64,000 nucleotides of DNA. Origin: Serratia liquefaciens ATCC 27592. Its GTDB lineage: Bacteria > Pseudomonadota > Gammaproteobacteria > Enterobacterales > Enterobacteriaceae. The position numbers and the translations under genes were made by a program. Where the stretch lies: contig NC_021741.1 of NCBI RefSeq assembly GCF_000422085.1, positions 1,550,001-1,614,000 of the forward strand, read 5' to 3'. The notes below the pieces were generated by a model. That model made no database searches, had not been told where the DNA came from, and saw nothing but the letters and a program-made list of their open reading frames with translations. Position 1 is the stretch's first letter. Every line of letters starts with the position of its first letter. This document shows positions 41,203 to 51,836 of this stretch, piece by piece.

Positions 41203-43794
41203 ATGGCTTCTCTAGCAAATCAGCAAACCGCTGCTGCGATTTTCTATGCGGTCTTGGGTCGAAATCCCAGTGAGTATTCTTTTAAGAATTTTGGTGAGCA
41301 ATTAGAAACTGGTCAGTATACTTTGGCTAATTTTGTCAGCACACTGTTGGCGAGTGCCGAAGGGATAACCCTCTTTCAAGGGAAAAGTAACTCGGATATT
41401 GTCACGAAGGTTTATACCTTAGTATATGGTTCAACACCGAGTTCGAGTACAGTTTCAGATCTCCTGACTACTGGTAGTTTACCTAATGTGATTGCTTCCT
41501 TAGTAGACAATGTTCTGCATTATGAAGGCTTTGACTCATCACTGCTGAGTTCACAACTTGCATTCACCAACAAAATTAACTCGATCCTCTATTCTTCTAC
41601 GGCCAGTTTGCCTGCACTGAATCTCCAAGAGCAAATTGCGGCGTTATATCTGGGCATTCCAGGAAGAGAAGTTGATTCTAGCGGATTGAAATACTGGAGT
41701 ACAGATTTACAAAGAGGCACCAGCTATGCTGATGTAATTCGTAAACAACTTCTTACCCCTGAATATCAACAGAAAGTAGGGCAACTTTCTGGTGATGCGT
41801 ATATTCAGCATGTTTATACCTTAGTTCACGGTGTTGGAGCAACAGCCCAGCAACTTGCGATATATTCTGCATTAGGTTCTGATAAAGCTTTGATTGCTCA
41901 GGCAATCATTAATGATTTACGAACATCAACCGCTACTGATACAACTACAGTCACTCAACAACATGGGTTTGAGTTCGATATCGGCACCAGCTTGTTGTAT
42001 AAAACTGCTGCCTCACTCACGGCAACAGCGGCTGGCGGTAATGCCACCGGCACGGTTAACACCGGTTCTTCACACCAGATCAGTAATGCTGAAACCGCCG
42101 TACTGCAAAACGTGTTGTTAAACGCCAACGCGGCCAGTGTAGTTAACCTGAAGTTCGCCGATCATCTGGCGAATCTGACTATTAACGGCTCCAGCGCAGC
42201 AACGGTTAACCTGTCAGACAATGGCGTCAACCCGGGTGTGGACATTACTGTGAATAACGGCAACGTTATTCTTAACGCCAGTTCTGGTGCTGATGATGTT
42301 CTCGTTACTACCGATGCAAACGTTGGCCTTGCAACTTCGACGGCCAAGTTTAACCTCGGCGAAGGTAATGACAGCCTGAAATGGTTAGGCAATGCCGCGG
42401 TTGGTGGTGCTAACACGGTAAGTGCCAACATCCAGGCCAACGGTGGTAATGGGGTTGATACCATTTCGGCCAACTTTATTACCAAAAACGTGGTGATGGG
42501 AGGGAACGCTCTGGCTCGTACGGCGACGATTACCACCAACTCCTCACAATTCTCTAACTTTGAGAAAATTGACCTGGCTGGTTATATTGGCAAAGCGACG
42601 GTAAGCAGTGGTTCAACGGCTGCCAACCATACCTTTGACTTTGGTGTATTAACTGGGCGCGCCACCTCAGAATCAAGCCTTACTGGGACTCTTAGCACCA
42701 CGGTCAATCAGGCAGCAACTTCCACTATTGGCTCACAAGGTTTTGTGTTGTCTGGTTTGGCCGAGGCAGTGAAAGTGATTAATGCTGCCGGCGGTAACTC
42801 CGCGCAGTTGGAAGTGACCGGTAATGCGACGGCGGCAAGTAGTGTGGAAATTACTTTCCTGCAGAATGCCACGGACCACTTTAACGTCACTTTCGATGCC
42901 GTTAGTTCAACCGATGTGAATGCCGGTTCACTGGCTCTGAACAGCAGCAGCAGTCTGTTGTTGCCAACTGTACTGAGCACGCTGAACATTGCGTCTGGCG
43001 GTACCGGTAGTTTTGACAATATCTTGTCACTGACTGGCACAAATGCTCAGGTGCAAAACATTGCTGTTACAGGCGATCACTTACTGGATCTGACTGTGGG
43101 CAGTGGTTTTAGTAACGTGCGTGATATTAACGCTTCTGCTAATACTGGTGGTTTGGATCTGAACTCAAACCATGCCGGTACCGGTGACGGTATTATCGTT
43201 CAATTGCTTAACATCCTGCCGTTGAGTGCCGTGACTACAGGGCTGTTGGCTCCGGTACTTACCGCTTTAGGCCTGAACGGTTATCAACTGACTGTCGAAG
43301 GGACCGGCGCGGCTGACAGCTTCAACGTCCTGGGTAACACAACCCTGGCCGGTGGCAACGGTGTGAATACCTATGAACTGAAGTCCAGTACCACTCAGGC
43401 CGGTGTTACCATTACCGACTTTGACAGCACCAAAGACAAGATCGTTGATGCAGCCTCTGCTTTGACCATCTCCGGCAATACCAGCGGCACTGCGGTGGCG
43501 GATTACGGCACCCGTGCTTCTGATACTCTGGATGCGCTGCTGGGTACTCTGGTTGGCGGCCTGACCAACGGTGTTATTGGCCTGTTGGGCGGTATCCTCG
43601 GTCTCGGTAGCAGCAACGCACTGACGGCTAAAGTGGGTGTGGCGTCAGTAGTGTTTGGCGGTACTGGCGATAATGCCAGCTCTTATGTGATTATTGATAA
43701 CAACAATAACCACACGCTGGATACTAGCGACAGCGTTGTTTACCTGACAGGGCAAAACCATCAGCAACTGCTGGATACTTTGCATTACGCATAA
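41203..43794 (+). CDS. slaA: SlaA-like S-layer/DUF4214 protein secreted by the Lip type I system
   Basis: 863 residues with no N-terminal signal peptide, as expected for a type I substrate. DUF4214-like helical units occur at about 8-60 (AAIFYAVLGRNPSEYSFKNF) and 141-235 (ALYLGIPGREVDSSGLKYW). From about residue 275 on, the protein is rich in Thr, Ser, Asn, Gly and Ala with beta-strand repeats (hydrophobic-T-V-N-L patterns). One degenerate RTX-like stretch (GADSFNVLGNTTLAGGNG; about 705-722) precedes the C-terminal secretion region ending LLDTLHYA. In S. marcescens the S-layer protein SlaA is exported by LipBCD, encoded next to it. Assignment is by architecture and context. Confidence 0.72.
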   Translation: MASLANQQTAAAIFYAVLGRNPSEYSFKNFGEQLETGQYTLANFVSTLLASAEGITLFQGKSNSDIVTKVYTLVYGSTPSSSTVSDLLTTGSLPNVIASLVDNVLHYEGFDSSLLSSQLAFTNKINSILYSSTASLPALNLQEQIAALYLGIPGREVDSSGLKYWSTDLQRGTSYADVIRKQLLTPEYQQKVGQLSGDAYIQHVYTLVHGVGATAQQLAIYSALGSDKALIAQAIINDLRTSTATDTTTVTQQHGFEFDIGTSLLYKTAASLTATAAGGNATGTVNTGSSHQISNAETAVLQNVLLNANAASVVNLKFADHLANLTINGSSAATVNLSDNGVNPGVDITVNNGNVILNASSGADDVLVTTDANVGLATSTAKFNLGEGNDSLKWLGNAAVGGANTVSANIQANGGNGVDTISANFITKNVVMGGNALARTATITTNSSQFSNFEKIDLAGYIGKATVSSGSTAANHTFDFGVLTGRATSESSLTGTLSTTVNQAATSTIGSQGFVLSGLAEAVKVINAAGGNSAQLEVTGNATAASSVEITFLQNATDHFNVTFDAVSSTDVNAGSLALNSSSSLLLPTVLSTLNIASGGTGSFDNILSLTGTNAQVQNIAVTGDHLLDLTVGSGFSNVRDINASANTGGLDLNSNHAGTGDGIIVQLLNILPLSAVTTGLLAPVLTALGLNGYQLTVEGTGAADSFNVLGNTTLAGGNGVNTYELKSSTTQAGVTITDFDSTKDKIVDAASALTISGNTSGTAVADYGTRASDTLDALLGTLVGGLTNGVIGLLGGILGLGSSNALTAKVGVASVVFGGTGDNASSYVIIDNNNNHTLDTSDSVVYLTGQNHQQLLDTLHYA

Positions 43795-44178
43795 GGTAAG
43801 CTCTGCAGGTTAATAGTTTCCATTGAAACTGTTATTAGTTAAATAATACGGGGAGGTCAAACTTCCCGTATTGTTTTATTTTGTGATCGGCGTCATTATC
43901 TCTAACTTATTCCATTCCTCATAATTCCCTCATATTTCATCATGTCTTTCATCTTGTTGTTTTCCCTGCGTTTCTAACAAATGTTTCTGCGGTTTTTTTT
44001 TACGTATTGCCTTGCTGATATGTGCTTTCTCTACCTATAGTTAAAAAAAGTATCTGCAGTCTCGAGCATGTTTGGGGAGGCTTCTTTAGGATTTTCTTTA
44101 TTTTTGTTTTTTTAGGAATTTCCTTAGAAGAAATCAATGCGGATTGGGCTGACAGTGCACATGATGTAAGGGCAGAAT
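43795..44178. other. 384-bp spacer between slaA and lipB
   Basis: Contains two successive hairpins after slaA (43815-43830 and 43845-43872) and then AT-rich sequence leading to lipB. A 60-codon frame from 44022 runs into lipB without a good ribosome site and was not accepted. No clear promoter was found for lipB. Confidence 0.6.
43845..43880 (+). terminator. Rho-independent terminator of slaA
   Basis: Ten-bp stem with one G-U pair (43845-43854 with 43863-43872, loop of 8) followed by GTTTTATTTT. It separates the abundant S-layer-like message from the exporter genes. Confidence 0.85.
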
Positions 44179-45945
44179 GTGAATCAATTTATACCGCGCA
44201 ATGAAATTGCGGATGTTATACGGACACGCAGTAAAGTTTTTTGGACCGTTGGCATATTCACCGCATTTATTAACTTGTTAATGCTTGTTCCTTCAATCTA
44301 TATGCTCCAGGTTTATGACCGGGTGCTTCCTTCGCGCAATGAAATCACCTTACTGATGCTGACGCTTATTATGCTGGGAATGTTCGGCATGATGGCGCTG
44401 CTGGAGTATGTGCGCAGCATGGTGGTGATCCGTATCGGCAGCCAATTGGACATGCGGTTGAATACGCGTGTCTACACGGCAGCCTACGAATCTAACCTTA
44501 AGAATGGTTCTTCCGATGCAGGGCAGATGCTGGGCGATTTGACTACCGTACGGCAGTTCCTGACCGGCAGCGCACTGTTTGCTTTCTTCGATGCGCCCTG
44601 GTTCCCGATTTACCTACTGGTGATTTTCCTGTTCAACCCGTGGTTGGGTTTGTTTGCTCTGGTTGGCTCATTGCTGCTGGTTGCGTTGGCGGTGGTCAAC
44701 GAAATGGTGTCCAAGCAACCCTTGGGCGAAGCGAGCAAGTTATCGATCATGTCCAGCAGCCTGGCAAGTACCAATTTGCGCAATGCTGAAGTGATCGAAG
44801 CATTGGGCATGCTGCCTAATCTAAAACGACGTTGGTTTGGATTGCATCAGAGATTTCTCAATAGCCAGCGTGTTGCCAGCGAGCGCGCGACCACCGTCAG
44901 TTCCATCACCAAATTTGTTCGTCTCTCTCTGCAGTCATTGGTCCTGGGGCTAGGGGGATGGTTGGCGATTGATGGGCATATCACCCCCGGCATGATGATC
45001 GCGGGCTCTATTTTGATGGGGCGTACTCTGGCGCCCATCGAGCAGGTGATTAACGTCTGGAAAAGCTGGAGCTCAGCCAAACTGTCCTATCAGCGTTTGG
45101 TCAAACTGCTTGATAAGCATCCACCGCGCGGAATGGGGATGTCGCTTCCCCGTCCAGAAGGGATCATCTCGGTCGAAGGCGTCACCGCCACCCCTCCGGG
45201 ATCAAAAGCCGATGCGGTGTTGCACAATGTCAGCTTTGCTATTCAACCGGGCGACGTGCTGGGGATTATCGGGCCAAGCGCTTCCGGTAAGTCTACGCTG
45301 GCGCGTTTACTGGTCGGTATCTGGCCAGTCAGTGAAGGCATTGTGCGTCTTGATAATGCTGATATCTACCAGTGGAATAAAGATGAGCTGGGGCCTTACA
45401 TTGGCTACCTGCCGCAGGATATCGAACTCTTTGCCGGCACCATCGCTGAAAACATCGCTCGCTTTAACGATATCGACTCCGAGAAAGTTATTGAAGCCGC
45501 CAAGCTGGCCGGGGTGCATGAACTGATCCTGCGCTTCCCTAATGGTTACGACTCGATCATCGGTAACGGCGGGGCAGGGTTATCCGGCGGACAGAAGCAG
45601 CGAATTGGCCTGGCGCGTGCGCTGTATGGCGATCCATCTCTGATCGTGTTGGACGAGCCTAACTCCAATTTGGATGACGCCGGTGAGAAGGCACTGAATC
45701 AGGCCATTTTGTTCCTCAAGCAGCGTAATAAAACGGTGATTCTGATTACTCATCGCACCAACCTGCTGTCGATGACCACCAAGCTGCTGCTGTTGGTCAA
45801 CGGTAGCGTCAATGCGTTTGGCCCAACGCAGCAGGTTCTGCAAGCCCTGGCCAATGCGCAAAAAGCGCAGACTCCACAGCAAGCCGTGCGTGCGGTCAAT
45901 TCCGAGCCGGACGAAGGCAATATCCCAAAAACTCAAATTAATTAA
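44179..45945 (+). CDS. lipB: LipB, type I secretion ABC transporter
   Basis: 588 residues of the PrtD/HasD class. An N-terminal ABC transmembrane domain (about 20-300) is followed by a nucleotide-binding domain with Walker A GPSASGKST at 365-373, signature LSGGQKQR at 468-475 and Walker B LIVLDEPNSNLD. It energises one-step export of substrates lacking N-terminal signals. The start is GTG at 44179, preceded by AAGGG. It is the first gene of lipBCD; in Serratia the Lip system exports lipase, metalloprotease and the S-layer protein. Confidence 0.92.
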   Translation: MNQFIPRNEIADVIRTRSKVFWTVGIFTAFINLLMLVPSIYMLQVYDRVLPSRNEITLLMLTLIMLGMFGMMALLEYVRSMVVIRIGSQLDMRLNTRVYTAAYESNLKNGSSDAGQMLGDLTTVRQFLTGSALFAFFDAPWFPIYLLVIFLFNPWLGLFALVGSLLLVALAVVNEMVSKQPLGEASKLSIMSSSLASTNLRNAEVIEALGMLPNLKRRWFGLHQRFLNSQRVASERATTVSSITKFVRLSLQSLVLGLGGWLAIDGHITPGMMIAGSILMGRTLAPIEQVINVWKSWSSAKLSYQRLVKLLDKHPPRGMGMSLPRPEGIISVEGVTATPPGSKADAVLHNVSFAIQPGDVLGIIGPSASGKSTLARLLVGIWPVSEGIVRLDNADIYQWNKDELGPYIGYLPQDIELFAGTIAENIARFNDIDSEKVIEAAKLAGVHELILRFPNGYDSIIGNGGAGLSGGQKQRIGLARALYGDPSLIVLDEPNSNLDDAGEKALNQAILFLKQRNKTVILITHRTNLLSMTTKLLLLVNGSVNAFGPTQQVLQALANAQKAQTPQQAVRAVNSEPDEGNIPKTQIN

Positions 45946-45999
45946 GCCGTGAACTTGCCGGGCGGGGCCACAGCGCCGCCTGCAGTCGAAGGAGTTGGT

Positions 46000-47331
46000 A
46001 TGTCTACGCACATTGGCGAGCCGCAAGACTCGTATTCAGAAGAGATCCCACAGGACGAGCGGCGTTTTACCCGCATGGGATGGTTGGTGGTGGGGCTTGG
46101 CCTGTTTGGTTTTTTCGCCTGGGCTGCATTTGCACCTTTGGATAAAGGGGTTGCTTCGCCAGGCTCGGTGATTGTTTCCGGCAACCGCAAGACCGTGCAG
46201 GCGCCAGCCAGCGGCATCATTAAAAGCATCACCGTAAAAGAAGGCGACAGGGTTAAAGCCGGTGAAGTATTGGTGCAACTGAGTCAGGTACAGGCGCAGG
46301 CGCAGGTTGATTCTCTGCGCGATCAATACTACACCACTCTGGCCACCGAAGGCCGCTTGCTTGCTGAACGTGATGGTTTAAGCAAAGTGACTTTCTCGCC
46401 GGTCTTCGAACAACTTCAGGCTCAGCCGCGGGTTGCCGAGATCATCGCGCTGCAAACCCAGCTCTTCTCCTCGCGCCGTCAGGGGCTGCAAAGCGAAGTC
46501 GACGGTTATAAACAGTCGATGGACGGTATGCGCTTCCAACTAAAAGGCCTGCAGGATTCCAGGGTCAACAAGCAGATCCAGCTTTCCAGCCTGCGTGAGC
46601 AGATGAACAGCATGAAACAACTGGCTGCCGACGGCTATTTACCGCGTAACCGCTATCTTGAAGTACAGCGTCAGTTTGCGGAAGTTAACAGCAGCATCGA
46701 TGAAACCGTCGGGCGGATCGGCCAAGTACAAAAACAGCTGCAGGAATCTCAGCAGCGGATCGATCAGCGTTTTGCCGACTACCAGCGCGAGGTCAGAACC
46801 CAACTGGCGCAAACGCAGATGGACGCCAGTGAATTCCGAAACAAACTGGAAATGGCGAATTTTGATCTCGGCAACACCGCTATCACCTCGCCGGTGGATG
46901 GCACCGTAGTCGGATTAAATATCTTTACTCAGGGGGGCGTCGTGGGAGCGGGTGACCACCTGATGGACGTTGTACCCAGTCAGGCTACGCTGGTGGTGGA
47001 TTCCCGCCTGAAGGTAGAGTTGATTGACAAGGTGTACAACGGGTTGCCGGTGGATTTGATGTTTACCGCTTTCAACCAGAACAAAACCCCGAAAATCCCG
47101 GGGACGGTGACATTGGTTTCTGCCGACCGTTTGGTTGACAAGGCCAATGGCGAACCCTACTACCAAATGCAGGTCACGGTATCTCCAGAAGGCATGAAAA
47201 TGCTGGGTGGGGAGGATGTTAAGCCGGGTATGCCTGTTGAGGTGTTCGTGAAGACAGGGTCACGCTCACTGCTGAGCTATTTGTTTAAACCTATTTTGGA
47301 TCGCGCTCATACTTCATTAACCGAGGAATAA
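46000..47331 (+). CDS. lipC: LipC, membrane fusion protein (HlyD family) of type I secretion
   Basis: 443 residues. A cytosolic N-terminus is followed by one membrane segment (about 26-46), the first lipoyl half (VQAPASGIIKSITVKEGD), a long alpha-hairpin coiled coil (about 110-310), and the second lipoyl half and beta-barrel (GNTAITSPVDGTVVGLNIFT; core AITSPVDGTVVG). It bridges LipB and LipD in the periplasm. The start at ATG 46000 has a strong GAAGGAG site; the frame is open to a GTG at 45949, but the shorter product matches the known LipC size. Confidence 0.92.
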   Translation: MSTHIGEPQDSYSEEIPQDERRFTRMGWLVVGLGLFGFFAWAAFAPLDKGVASPGSVIVSGNRKTVQAPASGIIKSITVKEGDRVKAGEVLVQLSQVQAQAQVDSLRDQYYTTLATEGRLLAERDGLSKVTFSPVFEQLQAQPRVAEIIALQTQLFSSRRQGLQSEVDGYKQSMDGMRFQLKGLQDSRVNKQIQLSSLREQMNSMKQLAADGYLPRNRYLEVQRQFAEVNSSIDETVGRIGQVQKQLQESQQRIDQRFADYQREVRTQLAQTQMDASEFRNKLEMANFDLGNTAITSPVDGTVVGLNIFTQGGVVGAGDHLMDVVPSQATLVVDSRLKVELIDKVYNGLPVDLMFTAFNQNKTPKIPGTVTLVSADRLVDKANGEPYYQMQVTVSPEGMKMLGGEDVKPGMPVEVFVKTGSRSLLSYLFKPILDRAHTSLTEE

Positions 47332-47333
47332 TT

Positions 47334-48716
47334 TTGATTCAATTTAAACGACAGGTTGCTGGCCTTGCTATCAGTACCCTCTTGTTTGCGATATCTGCGC
47401 CGGTTCATTCGATAGGGATTCTAGACGCATATTCGCTGGCACTTGAAAAAGATCCGACCTTTCGGGCGGCTATAAAAGAAAAAGAAGCGGGGGATGAAAA
47501 CGAAAACATCGGCAGGGCGGGGTTGCTGCCGAAGGTGTCGGCCAATTACCAGAATTCGCCACGTAACTGGCAGACACAAAAGTCTCAGCAGCGCGAAAGT
47601 TTTTTTAGCGACGCTCTTACTGAGGTTACCAAGCGGCAACAGTACCGCAGCTATTCCAGTTCGATAACGCTGACACAGCCGTTGTTCGATTATGAAGCCT
47701 ATGCGCGTTATAAGGCCGGCGTGGCGCAAACGCTGATGTCAGATGAGCGTTACCGCAGTAAGTATCTTGATCTGGCCGTGCGGGTAATTTCCGCCTATGT
47801 TGAAGTGGCTTACTCCAAAGACCAGATTGCGCTGGCCTCAGCGCAAAAGGCGGCTTACAAAGAGCAATTGGCGCTAAACGATCGCTTAATGAGCGCGGGT
47901 GAAGGCACCATTACCGACGTTTCAGAGACCCAGGCGCGCTACAGTCTGGCAGAGGCGCAGGAAATTGAGGCACGTGATGCTCTGGATGCGGCACAACGCG
48001 AGCTGGAGGTGATTATTGGCGTACCGCTCGATCAACTGGATGAGCTACAGGTACTGCGCCCCGGTAAATTCCAGGTGGCGCCGTTAATCCCTTCCAAATT
48101 TGAAGAGTGGCAAAAAATTGCCCTGGAGAATAACCCGATGTTGGCTGCCTCGCGCCATGGCGTTGATGCCGCCAAGTATGAAGTGGAGAGAAACCGCGCG
48201 GGCTTTATGCCGCAGGTTCAGCTCTATGCTTCGCATTCGGAAAATGACTCCAGCAGTGATAACACGGTTAACCAAAAATACCGCACCGACAGTATCGGCG
48301 TGCAGGTGAGTGTGCCGATCTATGCCGGCGGTGGGGTATCAGCATCGACTCGCCAGGCGGCATCACGCTATGGGCAGGCGATGTATGAAATGGATGCACA
48401 AGTCGGTACCACGCTTAACGATCTGCGTAAGCAGTTCAATCTTTGCATCAGTAGTCGCGCAAAATTAGCGGCGTATGAACTGGCGGTAAAATCTGCGACA
48501 ACGCAGGTAACGGCCACCCGCCAGAGCGTGTTGGCAGGGCAGCGCGTCAACGTCGATGTGCTGAATGCCGAGCAACAACTTTACAGCGCGCAGCGAGACC
48601 TGGCTTCGGCTAAGTACACCTACATAAAGTCCTGGATCACCCTGTTGAGCGACTCTGGAACGCTTGACGAAAAGGACGTAAAACGAGTGGCGCAGTATTT
48701 CTCTATGAATCGTTGA
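47334..48716 (+). CDS. lipD: LipD, TolC-family outer-membrane channel of type I secretion
   Basis: 460 residues from a TTG start at 47334 with GAGGAA upstream, overlapping the lipC stop region. Signal peptide about residues 1-27 (VAGLAISTLLFAISAPVHS). Two OEP domains follow with the TolC pattern (LDAYSLALEKDPTFRAA; VSVPIYAGGGVSASTRQA). It completes the exporter across the outer membrane. Two hairpins, the second a clear terminator, follow. Confidence 0.92.
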   Translation: MIQFKRQVAGLAISTLLFAISAPVHSIGILDAYSLALEKDPTFRAAIKEKEAGDENENIGRAGLLPKVSANYQNSPRNWQTQKSQQRESFFSDALTEVTKRQQYRSYSSSITLTQPLFDYEAYARYKAGVAQTLMSDERYRSKYLDLAVRVISAYVEVAYSKDQIALASAQKAAYKEQLALNDRLMSAGEGTITDVSETQARYSLAEAQEIEARDALDAAQRELEVIIGVPLDQLDELQVLRPGKFQVAPLIPSKFEEWQKIALENNPMLAASRHGVDAAKYEVERNRAGFMPQVQLYASHSENDSSSDNTVNQKYRTDSIGVQVSVPIYAGGGVSASTRQAASRYGQAMYEMDAQVGTTLNDLRKQFNLCISSRAKLAAYELAVKSATTQVTATRQSVLAGQRVNVDVLNAEQQLYSAQRDLASAKYTYIKSWITLLSDSGTLDEKDVKRVAQYFSMNR

Positions 48717-48737
48717 CCGGGTAGGGATAAATGGTTC

Positions 48738-48791
48738 AAATACTCACCATGAGTATTTGTCTGAAAGAGCAGCCTCAAGCTGCTCTTTTTT
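48738..48791 (+). terminator. Tandem hairpins ending the lipBCD operon
   Basis: A perfect 9-bp hairpin (48738-48746 with 48750-48758, loop of 3) precedes a 9-bp terminator stem (48765-48773 with 48779-48787, loop CTCAA) with a T-run. The second is a standard Rho-independent terminator. The role of the first is unknown. Confidence 0.85.
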
Positions 48792-49013
48792 GTCTCAATA
48801 CGTTATGTTATCGGCCAGTAGCGCTCTTGCCCTGACTCAGAATGGTCCAGTTTTCGGAAAATGTAGCCGCGTCTTTCATTATGGGTGCTCAGAGGCTTAG
48901 GGTGGGGTATGATTTTAATATATACATAATTGTATGACTTTTATAATTGTGGGTTGATGGGCACTACGTCGTGCTCTCATTTTTAAGACCGACGACTGGG
49001 TAAAGGGTTAATA

Positions 49014-50438
49014 ATGTCAAAACTAATTCCTGTGGTTATGGCCGGTGGCACTGGAAGCCGGCTGTGGCCGCTGTCGCGCGAATCATTTCCAAAACAATTC
49101 CTCTCTATAGATGACAGTGGGTTCAGTTTGCTGCAGCAAACTTTGCAGCGTTTGTCTGGGTTGGATGGGGTTAAAGTGGCTGCACCTTTGGTTATCTGCA
49201 ATGAAAACCATCGTTTTCTGGTTGCGGAACAACTACGCGAAATTGATCAACTTGCCACTAATATTATTTTAGAGCCTGTTGGGCGCAACACCGCTCCAGC
49301 GGTGGCTTTGGCTGCTCATCTGGCTGCAGAAGAAGACGAAGACAGCATATTGCTGGTTTTGGCTGCCGACCATTTGATTAAAAAGGTGGATAATTTCCAC
49401 TCGGCAATAAAAACGGCCATTCAGCATGCCAGCGAAGATCATTTGGTGACTTTCGGCATTATTCCAGAGCACCCGGAAACGGGTTATGGCTATATCAAGC
49501 GCGGTAGTGCGCTCTCTGACGAATGCTTCAAAGTCGATGCATTTGTCGAGAAACCTAGTTTGGACAAGGCCGTTGAATACCTGGCAAGCGGTGAGTTTAG
49601 CTGGAACAGCGGCATGTTCATGTTCAAAACTGATAAATTCCTGCAAGAGCTGCAACAGTTCAGTCCGGAAATTTTTAGTACCACGCAACAGTCCGTCGCG
49701 GATAGTCAGCGCGATATGAACTTTATCCGTGTCGATCAGGAAATATTCAAGCACTGCCCAAGTGACTCGATAGATTACGCGGTGATGGAAAAAACAGGTG
49801 ATGCAGTGGTTATTCCTATCGATGCTGGTTGGAGTGACGTAGGCTCCTGGTCATCACTGTGGGATGTTTCAGAAAAAGATCACTTGGGGAACGTAAATGT
49901 TGGCGAAATTATATCCATAGATTCAACTGACAACTATATTTCTTCGGAGTCTGCACTGGTAGCTACTATTGGGCTTGATAATCTGATTGTGGTCAATACT
50001 AACGATGCATTGCTGATTGCTAGTAAAGATAGGGTGCAAGATGTGAAGAAAGTGGTGGATGAGCTTAAGAAACGCAAGCTTCACCACTTCCGTAAACACT
50101 CTTCTTCATACCAGCCTTGGGGAAAGATTAGCGAGATTGACAACGGTAATTATTACCAAGTAAAAAAAATTGTTGTGCGTCCGTCGGAGGGATTGTCTGT
50201 TCAACGTCATCACCATCGTTCCGAGTACTGGGTAGTAGTTAGCGGTACAGCTAAAGTTCAGGTAGATGATAAAGAGTTTTACCTAACAGAAAATCAATCT
50301 ACTTTTATCCCCGCAGGTAGTGTTCATACCCTTGAGAATAGAGGGAAAATTGACTTGGAGATGATTGAGGTCAGATCCGGGCAATATCTTGGCGACGATG
50401 ACATTGAGCGATTGCATGACCGGTATGGGAGAAAATAA
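49014..50438 (+). CDS. manC: Mannose-1-phosphate guanylyltransferase / mannose-6-phosphate isomerase (first copy)
   Basis: 474 residues, bifunctional. The N-terminal nucleotidyltransferase domain has [20 protein letters not shown] at about 9-28, and the C-terminal cupin isomerase domain has [19 protein letters not shown] (about 400-418). It makes GDP-mannose from mannose-1-phosphate and GTP. It directly precedes the frameshifted manB. A paralogue is at 53657. A TATAAT at 48942-48947 lies upstream but lacks a good -35 partner. Confidence 0.94.
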   Translation: MSKLIPVVMAGGTGSRLWPLSRESFPKQFLSIDDSGFSLLQQTLQRLSGLDGVKVAAPLVICNENHRFLVAEQLREIDQLATNIILEPVGRNTAPAVALAAHLAAEEDEDSILLVLAADHLIKKVDNFHSAIKTAIQHASEDHLVTFGIIPEHPETGYGYIKRGSALSDECFKVDAFVEKPSLDKAVEYLASGEFSWNSGMFMFKTDKFLQELQQFSPEIFSTTQQSVADSQRDMNFIRVDQEIFKHCPSDSIDYAVMEKTGDAVVIPIDAGWSDVGSWSSLWDVSEKDHLGNVNVGEIISIDSTDNYISSESALVATIGLDNLIVVNTNDALLIASKDRVQDVKKVVDELKKRKLHHFRKHSSSYQPWGKISEIDNGNYYQVKKIVVRPSEGLSVQRHHHRSEYWVVVSGTAKVQVDDKEFYLTENQSTFIPAGSVHTLENRGKIDLEMIEVRSGQYLGDDDIERLHDRYGRK

Positions 50439-50439
50439 A

Positions 50440-51806
50440 ATGGAAAAGTTAGCATGTTTTAAGGCTTATGACGTTCGCGGTAAGTTGGGTGAGGAACTGA
50501 ATGATGATATCGCCTACCGTATTGGGCGCGCTTATGGCGAGTTCTTAAAGCCAAAGACTATTGTCCTTGGAAGCGATGTACGGCTGACCAGTGAAAGCTT
50601 GAAGTTGTCTTTGGCAAAGGGGCTGCAAGACGCTGGTACCGACGTGATCGACATTGGTATGACCGGCACCGAAGAGGTCTATTTTGCCACCACTCATCTG
50701 AAAGCGGGTGGTGGTGTGGAAGTGACCGCTAGCCATAATCCGATCGACTACAACGGGATGAAACTGGTTCGTGAGGGCTCACGCCCTATCAGCGGTGATA
50801 CCGGCTTGCGCGCTATCCAGGAATTGGCGGAGAAAAACCAATTTCCTGCACCGGCCGTAACTCGTGGCAGCTATGTTCGTCAGGATGTGCTGGCCGATTA
50901 TGTTCAACATGTGCTGTCCTATGTGAACGTCGCAAACTTTAAGCCACTGAAATTGGTTATCAACTCTGGTAACGGCGCAGCCGGACATGTGGTAGACGCC
51001 ATTGAAGCTTCCCTCAAAGCTTTGAACGTCCCTCTGGAGTTTATCAAGGTTCATCACCAGCCGGACGGTACCTTCCCGAATGGTATCCCTAACCCGTTAT
51101 TACCCGAATGTCGTGCGGACACCGCCAATGCAGTGCGCGAACATGGCGCAGATATGGGAATTGCCTTCGACGGCGATTTTGACCGCTGCTTCCTGTTTGA
51201 CGAAAAAGGCGACTTTATTGAGGGATATTATATTGTCGGCCTGCTGGCGGAAGCCTTCTTGCAAAAACAGCCTGGTGCAAAAATCATTCATGACCCGCGT
51301 CTGAGCTGGAACACCATCGATGTGGTGAGTGAAGCGGGGGAGTGCCGGTAATGTCGAAAACCGGGCATGCCTTTATCAAGGAACGCATGCGTGCGGAAGA
51401 CGCCATTTATGGCGGAGAAATGAGCGCGCACCATTATTTCCGTGATTTCGCCTACTGTGATAGCGGCATGATCCCGTGGTTGCTGGTGGCTGAATTGGTG
51501 TGTGTTAAGGGGCAAACCCTGGGGCAATTGGTACAGGACCGCATTGCGGCTTATCCTTCCTCAGGGGAAATCAATATCAAACTGACCCAGCCGGCGGCTT
51601 CAATTGAAAGCGTCAAGCAATATTACTTGGCGCAGGCAGGCGAGGTTGACTACACCGATGGCATCAGCATGGCGTTTGGTAACTGGCGCTTTAACTTGCG
51701 CTCATCCAACACCGAGCCGGTCGTTCGCCTAAACGTGGAGTCGCGTGCTGACGTGGCGTTGATGCAAGAGAAGACCGACGAAATTTTAGCAATGTTATCA
51801 CGTTAA
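50440..51806 (+). pseudogene. manB: Phosphomannomutase (first copy), interrupted by a frameshift
   Basis: The reading frame starts at ATG 50440 just after manC and encodes a normal phosphomannomutase: TASHNP with the phosphoserine at S98, and the metal loop DGDFDRC near 245. At the G-run 51336-51340 one G is missing relative to the intact paralogue. The frame therefore ends at TAA 51349-51351 after about 303 residues. The remaining 155 residues continue in the +1 frame to 51806, complete and without other damage. Either a recent inactivation or a homopolymer sequencing error; the second manB (55085) is intact. Confidence 0.9.
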
Positions 51807-51836
51807 GAAATATCAACGATGGTGATCTGAATACAC

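Noticed and set aside
44022..44204. 60-codon frame upstream of and overlapping lipB
   Set aside because: No convincing ribosome site, out of frame with lipB, and the strong AAGGG site belongs to lipB at 44179.
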